This document shows positions 7,120-15,360 of a stretch of DNA of 37,776 nucleotides, in pieces. Both the position numbers and the translations under genes were made by a program. This DNA is from Deltaproteobacteria bacterium (GTDB taxonomy: Bacteria; Desulfobacterota; Desulfarculia; Adiutricales; Adiutricaceae). The stretch spans positions 1 through 37,776 of the forward strand of contig JAISFS010000306.1 of assembly GCA_031263485.1 (NCBI GenBank), in the 5' to 3' direction. Below the pieces are notes generated by a model that saw nothing but the letters and a program-made list of their open reading frames with translations, searched no databases and was not told where the DNA came from. Position 1 is the first letter of the stretch, and each line of letters begins with the position of its first letter.

Positions 7120-8895
7120 TCAGCCGATCCAGCTCCCCTCCCCCTCTACCCGCCTCCACTTGAAGCCCCGCGCGAAGACGTGGCCCCTCCTGAGGAGGAC
7201 CGCGAGCTTCTCTTCCCTGGAGAGCCCCGGTTTCAGGCTTGCCGAACGCACGTCGGCCGGACGTTCGCGCCCGCGTGCCAGCAGGCTCAAAGCCACGGGC
7301 TCGCACCTGTCCGCTCCCAGGATCCCTGCCCCCTCGCGCCGGATGTCCCGGTTGCCCCGGGCCCTGCGGTCGCCGAGGAAGAGCAGGACCCTCGCCAGCC
7401 CGAACTCGGATGAGACGAGTCTCCTTATGCCTTCCATGGACTTCAGCTCCGCCCAGCGGAGACCGGTCACGATGGCGGCTACGCCGCGCTCAGACCGCAA
7501 CGCACGGCAACACCACGCGACCGCTCTGGTGGCGGGGTCGCAGGGATCGCTCTTCAGTGCCTTGGACGCGCCGCCCAATGCCTTGCGTATCTCGATGTCC
7601 ACCGGGAGCTTATGGATCTCCTCGAGACCGGGGGCCTTCCGTACGAGGACCGGCGAGGTACCCAGGGCGATGTCAGGGGGATCGGCGGCCCGACGGAAAA
7701 CCCTCAGGATGTTCTCCGCGAGCGGGCCGTGCCGGAGCGGCGCGGGCCGGAGCAGCGGGACCATGAATGGGTCCGCCAGCAAAGCGCCCTCGAATGAGAC
7801 TTGCGGGCATGATGGTCCCAGTGCCCCTCTGAGCGCCTCCTCGGCGTTCATCGTCGCCAGCTGGTATGCCAAGGGGTCCTGGACGGTGCAGCTGAGATCG
7901 GCTGCGAACTTCGCCAAGAGCCCCTCGCCATCCCCCAGGATCCCGGAGGCGATGAGAGTCGCCAGATAGACGCCAGACCCCGAGAAAAGGTCCGTCACGC
8001 GCACGCCGGCGGCTGACGCGTCCACGCCGGACCCCTGACTGAAGGCCTTCGCAGCGGAACGGCATACGAACTCGGCGAGGGCGTAAGGCGTATCGGAAGT
8101 CCAGGGGAGCGCCGTCCCTTCCGGGAAAGCGGCCATGAAGAGCCGCCGGTACTCCGCGTCCAGATCGGCGAGCCTGGCCCCGCCGATGCCCGGGGTGCCG
8201 GGCCATCCCAGCTCGGCCCGTTCCGCCAGGATCTCGCGGTACTTCTCCTGAGCGGCCAGTGAGGCGAACGCGGCGCTGGAGCCAAGCGCCCCGGACAGCC
8301 CGGCAAAAGCCCGGCCGACGGGATTGTCTACGCCAGAACGGTCACACGAGCTGAAGCGCACCAGGGGACCCGCCAGTTCGCTCAAGACCAACATGCCCGC
8401 CGTCTCCGCCGGGCCCACGCAGGGGCCCAGGCAGAGCCGCAAATCGCCCTCAAGTCTTGCGAATTCGCGGCGCACCGGGCCAGGCTCCTCAGCGAGGTTC
8501 CGTGCCGCGCGGTACATGGAGGACGCGAGCGACGAGGTCTTCCCGTCCAGCCGGTTTAACAGGCGTTTCACCGGCGAGCTCCGGGTGCGCGATCCGCCGG
8601 GCACCGTGCGCAGTATCGCGGCCCGCGCACGTTCGCCCGAATGCGACGAGGGAGCGGCGACGGGCTCCGAAGTAGCGGCGACGGGTTCCGAGGGAGCGGC
8701 GACGGGTTCCGAAGGAGCGGCGACGGGTTCCGAAGGAATACGACAGGACGTCGCAGGAAACGGGGAAATCACTTCCAGGTCGGGAATACCGTGAAGGCCG
8801 CCGATGGCCTCCACTCCTTCCAGGAGAGGGTCGGCTGGGCGCGAGGGACCCGGCCCTGGGCAGGGACGTCCCCCGCGATCATCGTGGTCTCGCAT
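7120..8895 (-). CDS. Stand-alone type ISP-like DNA methyltransferase with degenerate catalytic motif
   Basis: The 591-residue protein aligns by eye with the methyltransferase part of type ISP restriction-modification enzymes (N6-adenine, gamma class). It shows VRVTDLFSGSGVYLATL (299-315; normally DPFxGTGTF) and SCTVQDPLAYQLATMNAEEAL (335-355; normally 'EI.PLAYYLA..NIE'). Later comes LGDRRARGNRDIRREGAGILG (508-528; normally 'GNQRTSGELSRKEGGKIFG'). The catalytic NPPY motif is replaced: residues 410-417 read ALGTSPVL where IGNPPYSV is expected. The nuclease, helicase and target-recognition parts of the usual ~1,600-residue enzyme are absent. A proline/alanine linker with four SEPVAAP units fills residues 55-83. 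ATG 8895 is well supported (GAGGAAG, 7-nt spacing). The frame is intact over 1.8 kb, so it may be a maintained, catalytically dead or altered protein. The family call is moderately sure; activity is doubtful. Confidence 0.68.
   Translation of the reverse strand: MRDHDDRGGRPCPGPGPSRPADPLLEGVEAIGGLHGIPDLEVISPFPATSCRIPSEPVAAPSEPVAAPSEPVAATSEPVAAPSSHSGERARAAILRTVPGGSRTRSSPVKRLLNRLDGKTSSLASSMYRAARNLAEEPGPVRREFARLEGDLRLCLGPCVGPAETAGMLVLSELAGPLVRFSSCDRSGVDNPVGRAFAGLSGALGSSAAFASLAAQEKYREILAERAELGWPGTPGIGGARLADLDAEYRRLFMAAFPEGTALPWTSDTPYALAEFVCRSAAKAFSQGSGVDASAAGVRVTDLFSGSGVYLATLIASGILGDGEGLLAKFAADLSCTVQDPLAYQLATMNAEEALRGALGPSCPQVSFEGALLADPFMVPLLRPAPLRHGPLAENILRVFRRAADPPDIALGTSPVLVRKAPGLEEIHKLPVDIEIRKALGGASKALKSDPCDPATRAVAWCCRALRSERGVAAIVTGLRWAELKSMEGIRRLVSSEFGLARVLLFLGDRRARGNRDIRREGAGILGADRCEPVALSLLARGRERPADVRSASLKPGLSREEKLAVLLRRGHVFARGFKWRRVEGEGSWIG
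8651..8734 (-). repeat. 21-bp tandem repeat coding for (SEPVAAP)4
   Basis: Four 21-bp units (8651, 8672, 8693, 8714) lie within the methyltransferase-like gene. They are nearly identical; one unit encodes T in place of P. The unit is a multiple of three, so changes in copy number keep the frame and only alter linker length. Confidence 0.85.
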
Positions 8896-9089
8896 GAATA
8901 GACTTCCTCAGCGGACGCGGAGGGATGTAGGCGCAGGACACGGTCCTTGCATCGCGCGATCCACGAAGACGGTAATCGCGAATACGATCGTATGGACGGC
9001 GCGTCCTTTGCGCAGATGTGTATTGAGCTGGAGTGATATTCGTACGAGCTACAGATACGCAACTCTAGTGAAGGCGAACGCCCGGCTGA

Positions 9090-9126
9090 CCGTGGCATGG
9101 GCAACGGCGCACCGTCCATGCCACGG
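9090..9126. repeat. Perfect 11-bp inverted repeat
   Basis: CCGTGGCATGG (9090-9100) and CCATGCCACGG (9116-9126) are exact reverse complements around a 15-nt loop. There is no T-run on either side. Function unknown. Confidence 0.65.
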
Positions 9127-9640
9127 GCCGGGAGAAAATCTGAAGATTCCTGCGGCTCACCCGCCGACTCTGATACGGAGATGCCGAAGGACAGCTCCGG
9201 CGTGGCCGAAGGGAGCGGAGGAACCGTAATGCCATAACGCGGGGGCTTCAGGCTCACGGAAAGGCACTGTCCGGATGACGGCGTTCCGCAGCCCGCGACA
9301 ACGGTCTTGCGGCTCTCACGGATATACCCCGGAAGGCGCACGCGCGGGCAGGTCGCGGTCACTTTCGCGGCAGGGGATTCGGTCTAAATCCGTAAGGGTC
9401 TAGGATGGGCCTCCGATGGCGCACCGGCCTTCCCGGAAAGCGATTCGAATCGTACTCTCATCCCGTTTGAAAAGTCAAGAGTGACAGCCGCGGGGCGGAA
9501 AGGAAATTTCAGGCGGTACTGAGGCAAAGATATCAGGCTATGAGGCAACGAATCATCATGACATCCGCGTTCCGGGCATCGCCAGAACATGGTGAAATTC
9601 GAACTTGCCCGGTCAAACGAGCGGATACGCCAGGGTTCAT

Positions 9641-9715
9641 CGGATGATTCGGATGATTCGGATGATTCGGATAATTCGGATGAGTCGGATGCATCCGGAT
9701 GCGCGGGATGCATCC
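9641..9715. repeat. 9-bp CGGATGATT repeats running into GGATGCATCC palindromes
   Basis: Six 9-bp units lie at 9641-9694, three of them identical (CGGATGATT). They lead into the palindrome CGGATGCATCCG (9686-9697) and then GGATGCATCC (9706-9715). GGATG-type words continue to about 9,810. Translation gives serine/aspartate strings on either strand, but no gene is supported. Confidence 0.75.
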
Positions 9716-10420
9716 GGATGCAAGGAATGATTCGGTTGCATCGAATGATTCATATTCGTTCTATGCGTAGGATGCATCGGGGGATACGGAATCTTCGGAT
9801 GCGGTCGGATGCTGAGAGGTTGGTACCTGGCGTCCCGACATTACCTCCGCATATTGCGGTATTCGCGATTCCGGATGTCACCTTGGGTTAGTGCCGGATG
9901 CAAATCCTGATCCATCCGCGAATCCTTACAACAACGAAAGTCGGAGTCGCTAGACCCGAAGATTCTGGAAATTGCCTTCTCCCGAGTCCGATTCGGTTCA
10001 AGACGGTCGGCTTCTCTCACACCTGCAACGCTTTGGCCAAGTCAAGCGATCGCCTCCGGCACATGTTGACCGGGAGAGCCGGACGCCTCACTCGATGCGT
10101 CGTGCGGGAGGGCGACACCGCATGGACGCGGGTCGCCGATGTATACGGCCTATCGCGTAAGGGAACGGCCCTGGTTTAAGGCGCCTATCTCCGATGCCGG
10201 AAGGGTGATCCGGACCGATTCGGCATGGCCTTTATTTGAAAAATCGCGCCACATGCCCGATGTGGGCATTAAACCGTTTGTTGTCGAAAAAATGAATTTT
10301 TGCCAGGGCGAACCGTCCTCAAGGAAAACGGCCCGGCACTGCGGTGAATATGAACCGAATTCATTTCCCGCGTCCCAGCTTTTTGACTGGGAATTCCACG
10401 AAACCCTTTCCCGCAGGGAT

Positions 10421-10436
10421 CCGGAAACGTTTCCGG
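10421..10436. promoter_or_regulatory. 16-bp perfect palindrome, operator-like
   Basis: CCGGAAACGTTTCCGG is a perfect palindrome. LacI-type regulators bind sites with this general look (central CG, flanking AAAC/GTTT), but no regulator or promoter is seen beside it, so a function is only a suggestion. Confidence 0.3.
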
Positions 10437-11285
10437 CTATCCCTTGCACATCCGTCACCATGCGCCCCGAAACCGATCTACGGAACGCCCGACGTCCGTT
10501 AGTTCGTGTCGCGCGGCTTCAGCTCCTGTCGCAATAAGAGAACCAGCAACATGCTGATTTAATTGGACAATACATTGAGAGAATGATAACAGCATATTCC
10601 AAAAGGATTCAAGTCGCTCTAACTTACTCGAAAGCGAAAAGCGATCCGAAAGCTCTCGTTGACAGACTACGCGTTTCAAGGTTAAGACAATACCCACACG
10701 AAACGGCAACCTGACGTTCGCCGGGGCGAATACTCCCCGGACAGACCCGCAAGAAACGATCTCAAGGGCGCGACACTCCGTTGCCCCCTTCAGGCTCATG
10801 TCACCTGGGCCTCTCTAGGAAGGCCCGCAACCCCTTCATCTCCCATCATTTCGCTTCGGTTTCCCGAGACGCGCACCTTGCCCATCGTGCCGCCTCCTCC
10901 CTCCGATTCGTTCTCCCGCCTTTTCCTCAGGACGAAAAACAACGGACGGGCCTGGCTACCCGAAGCCGGCGAACGGAGCGGCCCAGCCGCGCCGGTCCGG
11001 CCCCGGGCGGTTTGCCCGCTTGCCCTGCCTGCGCGAGCCGTCTCACGTGGCCTCGCAGCGTGATGCGGCGAGGCCCGCAAGCTCCCGGCACCATTGCCGG
11101 ATTGCGTTAGCGAGCGAACGTCCGCCCCCTCGCCATTCGCGTTCCGCCGCTGAAGGCGGTCTCGCGGCCAGTCGGGCACCAGGATTATTGTTTTTCGGTT
11201 CAGTCAGGATTGCGCCGATGCCCCCGCAGGGCCCGAACGCGATCGGCAGATTTCGGCGGGCGCGCGCCCGCCAGAGGAAAGGCCC

Positions 11286-12359
11286 ATGCCAACACCTCCC
11301 TCAAGAACATCCCCCGCCGCGACCACGACGTCCGGCCTCCAAGCCTCACCTTCCCTGCTCCATCACCACTCCGATGCGCCCCAGTGCCGCGCGGGAGGGA
11401 GCGCACTCCTGCTGAGCGTTCCGCTCAACGCCCCCGAATCCGGCGCCCTCGCCGCCAGCTCCAAGCCTGTAAGCGTGTCTGGCTTCACCGTGACCCTCTG
11501 CATAACCCTCGCGGCCCCTGCGGACGCCGCGACCGATGGGGATGAGGAGACTCCACCGCCGACTCGCGCCGCAAAGCGCCCCGAAGCCGATCCCGCCCGC
11601 AAGTTGCCCGAGGCGGACCCCGGCAGGGACATCACCGAAGCCGGTCCCGCCCGCCAACTGCCCGAGGCGGACCTCGGCAGGGACATCACCGAGGCCGGCC
11701 CCGTCCGCAAGTTGCCCGAGACGGACCCCGGCAGGGGCATCACCGAGGCCGGTCCCGTCCACCAACTGCCCGAGGCTGACCGCGGCAGGGGCATACCCGG
11801 GACCGGGTCCGACCGCCGCCGACCCGCGCAGGACCTCGACAGGTCTATCCCCGAGGCCTGGTCCGACCGCCCCGCCGAGCCGGACCAGCACATTGCGCTC
11901 CCCGAAGCCTTCGGTTTCCACGAGCTCTCAGTATTCCATAAGCCCCTCCCCTCCGGCGAGGCCGCAGACCTCCTCGAGGCCGACAACTTCCACGAGACCG
12001 CCGACCTCCTTGAGGCAGACGACTTGCATGAGGAGCCACTCGGCCTCGTGGACATCGCCCGGTCCGTTCGCTTCGGCACCAAGGTGCTCATCGGCATGAG
12101 GCCCTCATCCGGGCCCAGGGCTGAGCGGGGGTTCGCGGACGGGGTCACCGCGCCGCCGAACCCGTTCCGCATGAAGCGGACGGAGATAGCTAAGCTGGTG
12201 ACCGACTACCGCAAGAAGCACTGCATGTCAAGGCGGAGCTTGGGAGTCTTGGCGGGCGTGAGCGACAACACCGTCCGCAACGTCGAGAGGTGCCGGTCGT
12301 GTCTGCCCGCTACGGTCGACAGCATCCTCTGGGCGATGGGGTTCCGTCCCGCCTCATAG
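11286..12359 (+). CDS. Repeat-rich protein with C-terminal XRE-type HTH
   Basis: The 357-residue protein ends in a helix-turn-helix domain (296-353): MKRTEIAKLVTDYRKKH, then SRRSLGVLAGVSDNTVRNVE. This is typical of Cro/C1-type DNA binding, with the recognition helix around SDNTVRNVE. A hydrophobic stretch at about 62-82 could be a membrane segment or signal anchor. Residues 100-171 are four 18-residue repeats (EADPxRxLP alternating with EADxGRDIT), and 227-250 are two 12-residue repeats (ADLLEADxxHEx). ATG 11286 follows GAGGAAAGG by a few bases. The rest has no recognised family. It could be a regulator tethered by a long flexible arm. It lies directly upstream of the 20-bp repeat array, which might be its target, though this is speculative. 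The HTH call is good; the gene as a whole is moderately supported. Confidence 0.6.
   Translation: MPTPPSRTSPAATTTSGLQASPSLLHHHSDAPQCRAGGSALLLSVPLNAPESGALAASSKPVSVSGFTVTLCITLAAPADAATDGDEETPPPTRAAKRPEADPARKLPEADPGRDITEAGPARQLPEADLGRDITEAGPVRKLPETDPGRGITEAGPVHQLPEADRGRGIPGTGSDRRRPAQDLDRSIPEAWSDRPAEPDQHIALPEAFGFHELSVFHKPLPSGEAADLLEADNFHETADLLEADDLHEEPLGLVDIARSVRFGTKVLIGMRPSSGPRAERGFADGVTAPPNPFRMKRTEIAKLVTDYRKKHCMSRRSLGVLAGVSDNTVRNVERCRSCLPATVDSILWAMGFRPAS
11583..11798 (+). repeat. 54-bp tandem repeat (4 units) inside the HTH gene
   Basis: Four 54-bp units start at 11583, 11637, 11691 and 11745. Each is itself a 27-bp doublet encoding 9-residue motifs. The unit length is a multiple of three, so copy changes keep the frame. 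A second, 36-bp doublet lies at 11964-12035. Confidence 0.85.
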
Positions 12360-12600
12360 GTCTCCGGGCACGGCCTCCCCGGTCAACCCTCCCTGAAACG
12401 GAATGACCGTCTCTCGTCGACGGATTCAGCTCCCTGCCGGGCATCCGCACGCGAGACGTTGGCCCACCCCCGGCGGATGGCTTTCCTTGCCGATGCGTCA
12501 GACATCTCCGAATCTCGCGTGGACGCGGCGCGGTCCCTCTTAGCCTATACACGCCACTTCGCACGTTCCTTCAACCACTCCACCCCGATCCTCTCCCTGA

Positions 12601-12650
12601 CCGCAAGGCCGGGGGCGGCATTGAAACGCCGCTCCCGGCCTTGCGGCTTT
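12601..12650 (+). terminator. Strong GC-rich hairpin, probable terminator
   Basis: CCGCAAGGCCGGG (12601-12613) pairs perfectly with CCCGGCCTTGCGG (12634-12646), and GCGGC (12615-12619) pairs with GCCGC (12628-12632) around TTGAAAC-type loop bases. The stem is followed by CTTT on the plus strand. It lies 240 bp past the HTH gene; the distance and short T-run leave some doubt. Confidence 0.55.
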
Positions 12651-12782
12651 CGGGCCCTTGGGAGCCAGCCGCCTGCCCGATACCCCATGGGCGAGATGCA
12701 TGGTGTGAATTGCCGTCCAGAGCATCGGAGCTACTGCCCCTGTTTGAGGCAATTCCGGAGACGTTTCAGGATCGCCGACCCA

Positions 12783-13345
12783 GTTTGCCGGAGCTACGCA
12801 CCGTTTCCCGGAGCTCAGTACCGTTAGCCGGGGGTTACGCACCGTTTCCCGGAGCTCCGTGCCGTTAGCCGTGGCTTCGCACCGTTTCCCGGAACTCAGT
12901 TCCGTTAGCCTGGGCTACGCACCGTTTCCCGGAGCTCCGTACCGTTAGCCGCGGCTTCGCACCGTTTCCCGGAGCTCCGTACCGTTAGCCTGGGCTACGC
13001 ACCGTTTGCCTGAGCTACGCACCGTTTGCCTGGGCTACGCACCGTTTGCCTGAGCTACGCACCGTTAGCCTGGGCTACGCACCGTTTGCCAAAGCTACGC
13101 ACCGTTTACCAGAGCTACGCACCGTTTGTCGGAGCTATGCACCGTTAGCCTGGGCTACGCTCCGTTTCCCGGAGCTACGCACCGTTTGCCGAAGCTATGC
13201 ACCGTTAGCCTGGCCTACGCACCGTTTCCCAGAGCTACGCACCGTTAGCCGGAGCTACGCACCGTCAGCCGGAGATCCGCTCCGTTTGCCGGAGGCCCGC
13301 TCCGTTAACCGTAGGCCCGGCCAGCGTTTGCCGGAGATCCGACCG
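12783..13345. repeat. Array of about 27 copies of a 20-bp repeat
   Basis: A strict 20-bp period runs from about 12783 to 13320, with one or two degraded units to 13345. The shared core is GCTACGCACCGTT, joined by variable TTGCC, TAGCC or TTCCC and then GGAG, TGGG or TGAG. The first ~200 bp alternate two variants, giving a 40-bp higher-order period (GCTACGCACC / GCTCCGTACC). There are no unique spacers, so this is not CRISPR. Twenty is not a multiple of three and no start or ribosome site is present, so it is probably non-coding. Candidates are an array of protein-binding sites or iterons, or a minisatellite. Confidence 0.9.
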
Positions 13346-13654
13346 TCAGCCTTCGGCCTTGGCCGCAGCTGTCAGCCTCCGACCGCAGGATATTAGACCG
13401 TCGGGCGGCTCGAAAGTCCCGAATCCCGGGCAGAAAACTGCGGATATACTGCCTGACCCGGCTCCGCCGACCCGACCGGATGGGCTACAGGAGGCTACCT
13501 CCCTGCGTCCGAACTGGTCGCAAGCGTCCTGCATGCCCATCAGGCCTCGCCCGATCCTGCGTTTCAAGGTCCCGCGATGCGAACCCGGTCGCGAACTGCC
13601 CCGTGCGCTGTCCAGCGTAAGGTTTTAACAAATTCCTTTTTTTGGTATTATTTG
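13346..13654. other. Intergenic stretch, nothing recognised
   Basis: There is no gene or repeat that I can support. A short AT-rich tract with a run of seven T lies near 13637-13655, just before the left inverted-repeat copy. Confidence 0.45.
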
Positions 13655-13845
13655 GTGACGGAAGCGTAATTAAGTCGGAGCGGCAACCCGGGGCAGACAA
13701 CGACCTTGGTCATTGGCCTCAGGGGGGCTGAAGGGTAGACAAAACGTACCAGCTATAGGGGCATGACCGCCCATTCGCCCTGTTTGGATCGCCGCCGCCC
13801 CATCCGGCTCTTCATCATGAATCCCCCGCCGACTGATTACGGCGG
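13655..13845 (-). repeat. Left ~190-bp inverted repeat copy
   Basis: Read on the minus strand, this stretch aligns along its full length with 19183-19371. The match includes a 27-bp identical block (reverse complement at about 13800-13826 containing CATGATGAAGAGCCGGATGG), then TCATGCCCCTATA, GGTACGTTTTG and CGGGTTGC. Overall similarity by eye is about 70%. The two copies face each other in opposite orientation around the binding-protein/kinase genes. Confidence 0.8.
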
Positions 13846-14165
13846 CATCGTTTGATATGCAGCCGTGATCCGGGTACCGGCCCGCGACTTCCCGGCGCCG
13901 GAGCCTCAGGCCTGCCGGACGCACCAGCCGTTGTCCGTTCCCGCCGTCATGCGCGCATTGCCTTCCGCCCCCGGCAACGATTCCGCCGGCCGCGCCGCCA
14001 CACCCATCGCGCCCCGGCCCGTGCCGTAACGGCTGGACGGACGTTCATGCGGGCGGCGTCGACCCGCCGGCTTGACCCCCGTTATCATCAAATCAACGCC
14101 AAAGGAGTAGACTGGGGTCGGGACGCCCGCCAGGGCGCCGCCGAGGAGGCCTCGGGAACCTGACC
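13846..14165. other. Intergenic stretch upstream of the binding-protein gene
   Basis: No gene is seen. AAAGGAG occurs at 14101-14106 and GAGGAGG at 14143-14149, both further than usual from the ATG at 14166. No convincing promoter was found. Confidence 0.4.
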
Positions 14166-15242
14166 ATGACAAGACTTCCTGGCATAGCCGCCGCCCTCTT
14201 GGCGGCAATGGCGCTCCTTTCCGGCTGCAGGGGCGGCGCGGAGGCCGGCGGCACGTCCGGGGAGGTGACCGTGGTCTTCATCCCTAAGATCACGGGCAAC
14301 GCCTTCTTCGACGCCGCCAACACGGGGGCCCAGAAGTTCGCCGCCCGCAACGGCTTCAGGGTAGTCTACATGGGGAGCCCCAACGCCCTGGTCCCCGAGC
14401 AGCTGGATGTCATCGACCAGGCCATCGCCTCGGGCCCGGACGCCATCTCCGTGAGCTCCCTGGACGCCACCGCCCTGGACGGGACGCTGAAGAGGGCCAT
14501 GCGCCTTGGCATCAAGGTGACCACCTGGGACTCGGACGTCTCCGGCGATGCCCGCTCGGTCATGGTGTCCCAGGGGACGCCCGGCCAGCTGGGCAGGATG
14601 CTGGTGGAGATGTCTGCCAAGGGCCTGGAGAAGCGGGGCCGCGATCCGGCCAGCGACCCCATCACCTACGCCTGGCATTACTCGCGGCCGGAGGCGAGGA
14701 ACCAGAACTCCTGGAGGGCGGCCGGCGAGGAGTACATCAGGAGCTCCTTCCCCAACTGGGAGAACGTGCGGCCGGAAAACTCCTACAGCGGCCAGGACCC
14801 CGACAGGGCCCTGGCCGTGGGCCTGGAGATCCTGGAGAAGCACCCTTCGATCGATCTGGTCATCTGCAACGACCCCACCTCCCTGCCCGGCCAGGCGGAG
14901 GCCCTGAAGGCCCTGGGCAAGGGCGCCCAGGACGTGACCGTGACGGGCTTCGCGTCCCCCAACGCCATGCGGGAGTACGCCAAGGCCGGCATCATCGACC
15001 GCTGGGGGCTCTGGGACTGCCAGCTCCAGGGGGCCCTGGCCTGCTACATATCCTATTACCTGGCCTCGGGCAACGACCTCACGGTAGGCCAGATGGTGGA
15101 CGTCCCCGAGATAGGTCTCCTGGAGGTCATGCCCAACAAGGTCCTTGACCCGGACGCCTACTCGTCCCCCGCCTCTGGGGTGGTGCTCCTGCCCAGGCGC
15201 ACGGAATTCACAGCGGAAAACGTGGATGACTACGACTTCTGA
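14166..15242 (+). CDS. LsrB-like sugar/autoinducer-2-type binding lipoprotein
   Basis: The 358-residue protein is a periplasmic binding protein of the Peripla_BP_4/LsrB type. A lipoprotein signal ends in the lipobox LSGC (18-21), so it is membrane-anchored. Close matches to LsrB run along the whole chain: FIPKITGNAFF, TTWDSDVSGDARSVMVSQGT, PGQLGRMLVEM, GFASPNAMREY, WGLWDCQLQG and the ending GVVLLPRRTEF..ENVDDYDF. From memory of LsrB, the AI-2 ligand is held by a K, two D, a Q and backbone of a P-D-A stretch. Here K41, D122 and Q180 are kept, the second Asp position is N179, and P-D-A reads N235-D236-P237. The ligand may therefore be a different sugar or furanose. ATG 14166 has only a distant GAGGAGG. 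No permease or ATPase gene is nearby; a hybrid kinase follows instead. Confidence 0.85.
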   Translation: MTRLPGIAAALLAAMALLSGCRGGAEAGGTSGEVTVVFIPKITGNAFFDAANTGAQKFAARNGFRVVYMGSPNALVPEQLDVIDQAIASGPDAISVSSLDATALDGTLKRAMRLGIKVTTWDSDVSGDARSVMVSQGTPGQLGRMLVEMSAKGLEKRGRDPASDPITYAWHYSRPEARNQNSWRAAGEEYIRSSFPNWENVRPENSYSGQDPDRALAVGLEILEKHPSIDLVICNDPTSLPGQAEALKALGKGAQDVTVTGFASPNAMREYAKAGIIDRWGLWDCQLQGALACYISYYLASGNDLTVGQMVDVPEIGLLEVMPNKVLDPDAYSSPASGVVLLPRRTEFTAENVDDYDF

Positions 15243-15360
15243 CCTCGCCGCACCGCAGGCCGCGATGTCCCGGGCCTCCCCGTCCGGGTACGCACGACCG
15301 ACCGGGCGGCTTTCCCTGTCTCCCCGGCAGGCGCCGGCCCCGCCTGCCGCAACCCTCCCG

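Larger units (their letters stand above)
8896..11285. other. 2.4-kb gene-poor stretch
   Basis: No open frame here has a recognisable family, a good ribosome binding site and sensible composition together. It contains a hairpin (9090-9126), 9-bp repeats and palindromes (9641-9715), and a 16-bp palindrome (10421-10436). GC content drops between about 9,580 and 10,700, which suggests DNA of different origin or decayed genes. The frame at 10455-10799 (minus) cannot be excluded as a small gene but has no support. Confidence 0.5.

Noticed and set aside
8769..9362. 197-codon minus-strand frame
   Set aside because: It overlaps the well-supported start of the methyltransferase-like gene, and its translation has no recognisable pattern.
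10455..10799. 114-codon minus-strand frame in the gene-poor stretch
   Set aside because: No family, ribosome site or neighbours support it; it remains possible but not supported.
12783..13345. CRISPR array
   Set aside because: The repeats are directly adjacent with no unique spacers, and no cas genes are seen.
13046..13396. 116-residue repetitive protein from the 20-bp array
   Set aside because: It starts inside the array without a ribosome site, and the frame changes along the full array.
13670..13924. 84-codon frame in the left inverted repeat, similar to one in the right copy
   Set aside because: The peptide similarity follows from the DNA repeat, and the frame is not kept through the right copy; it may be a relic of a coding sequence but is not a gene now.
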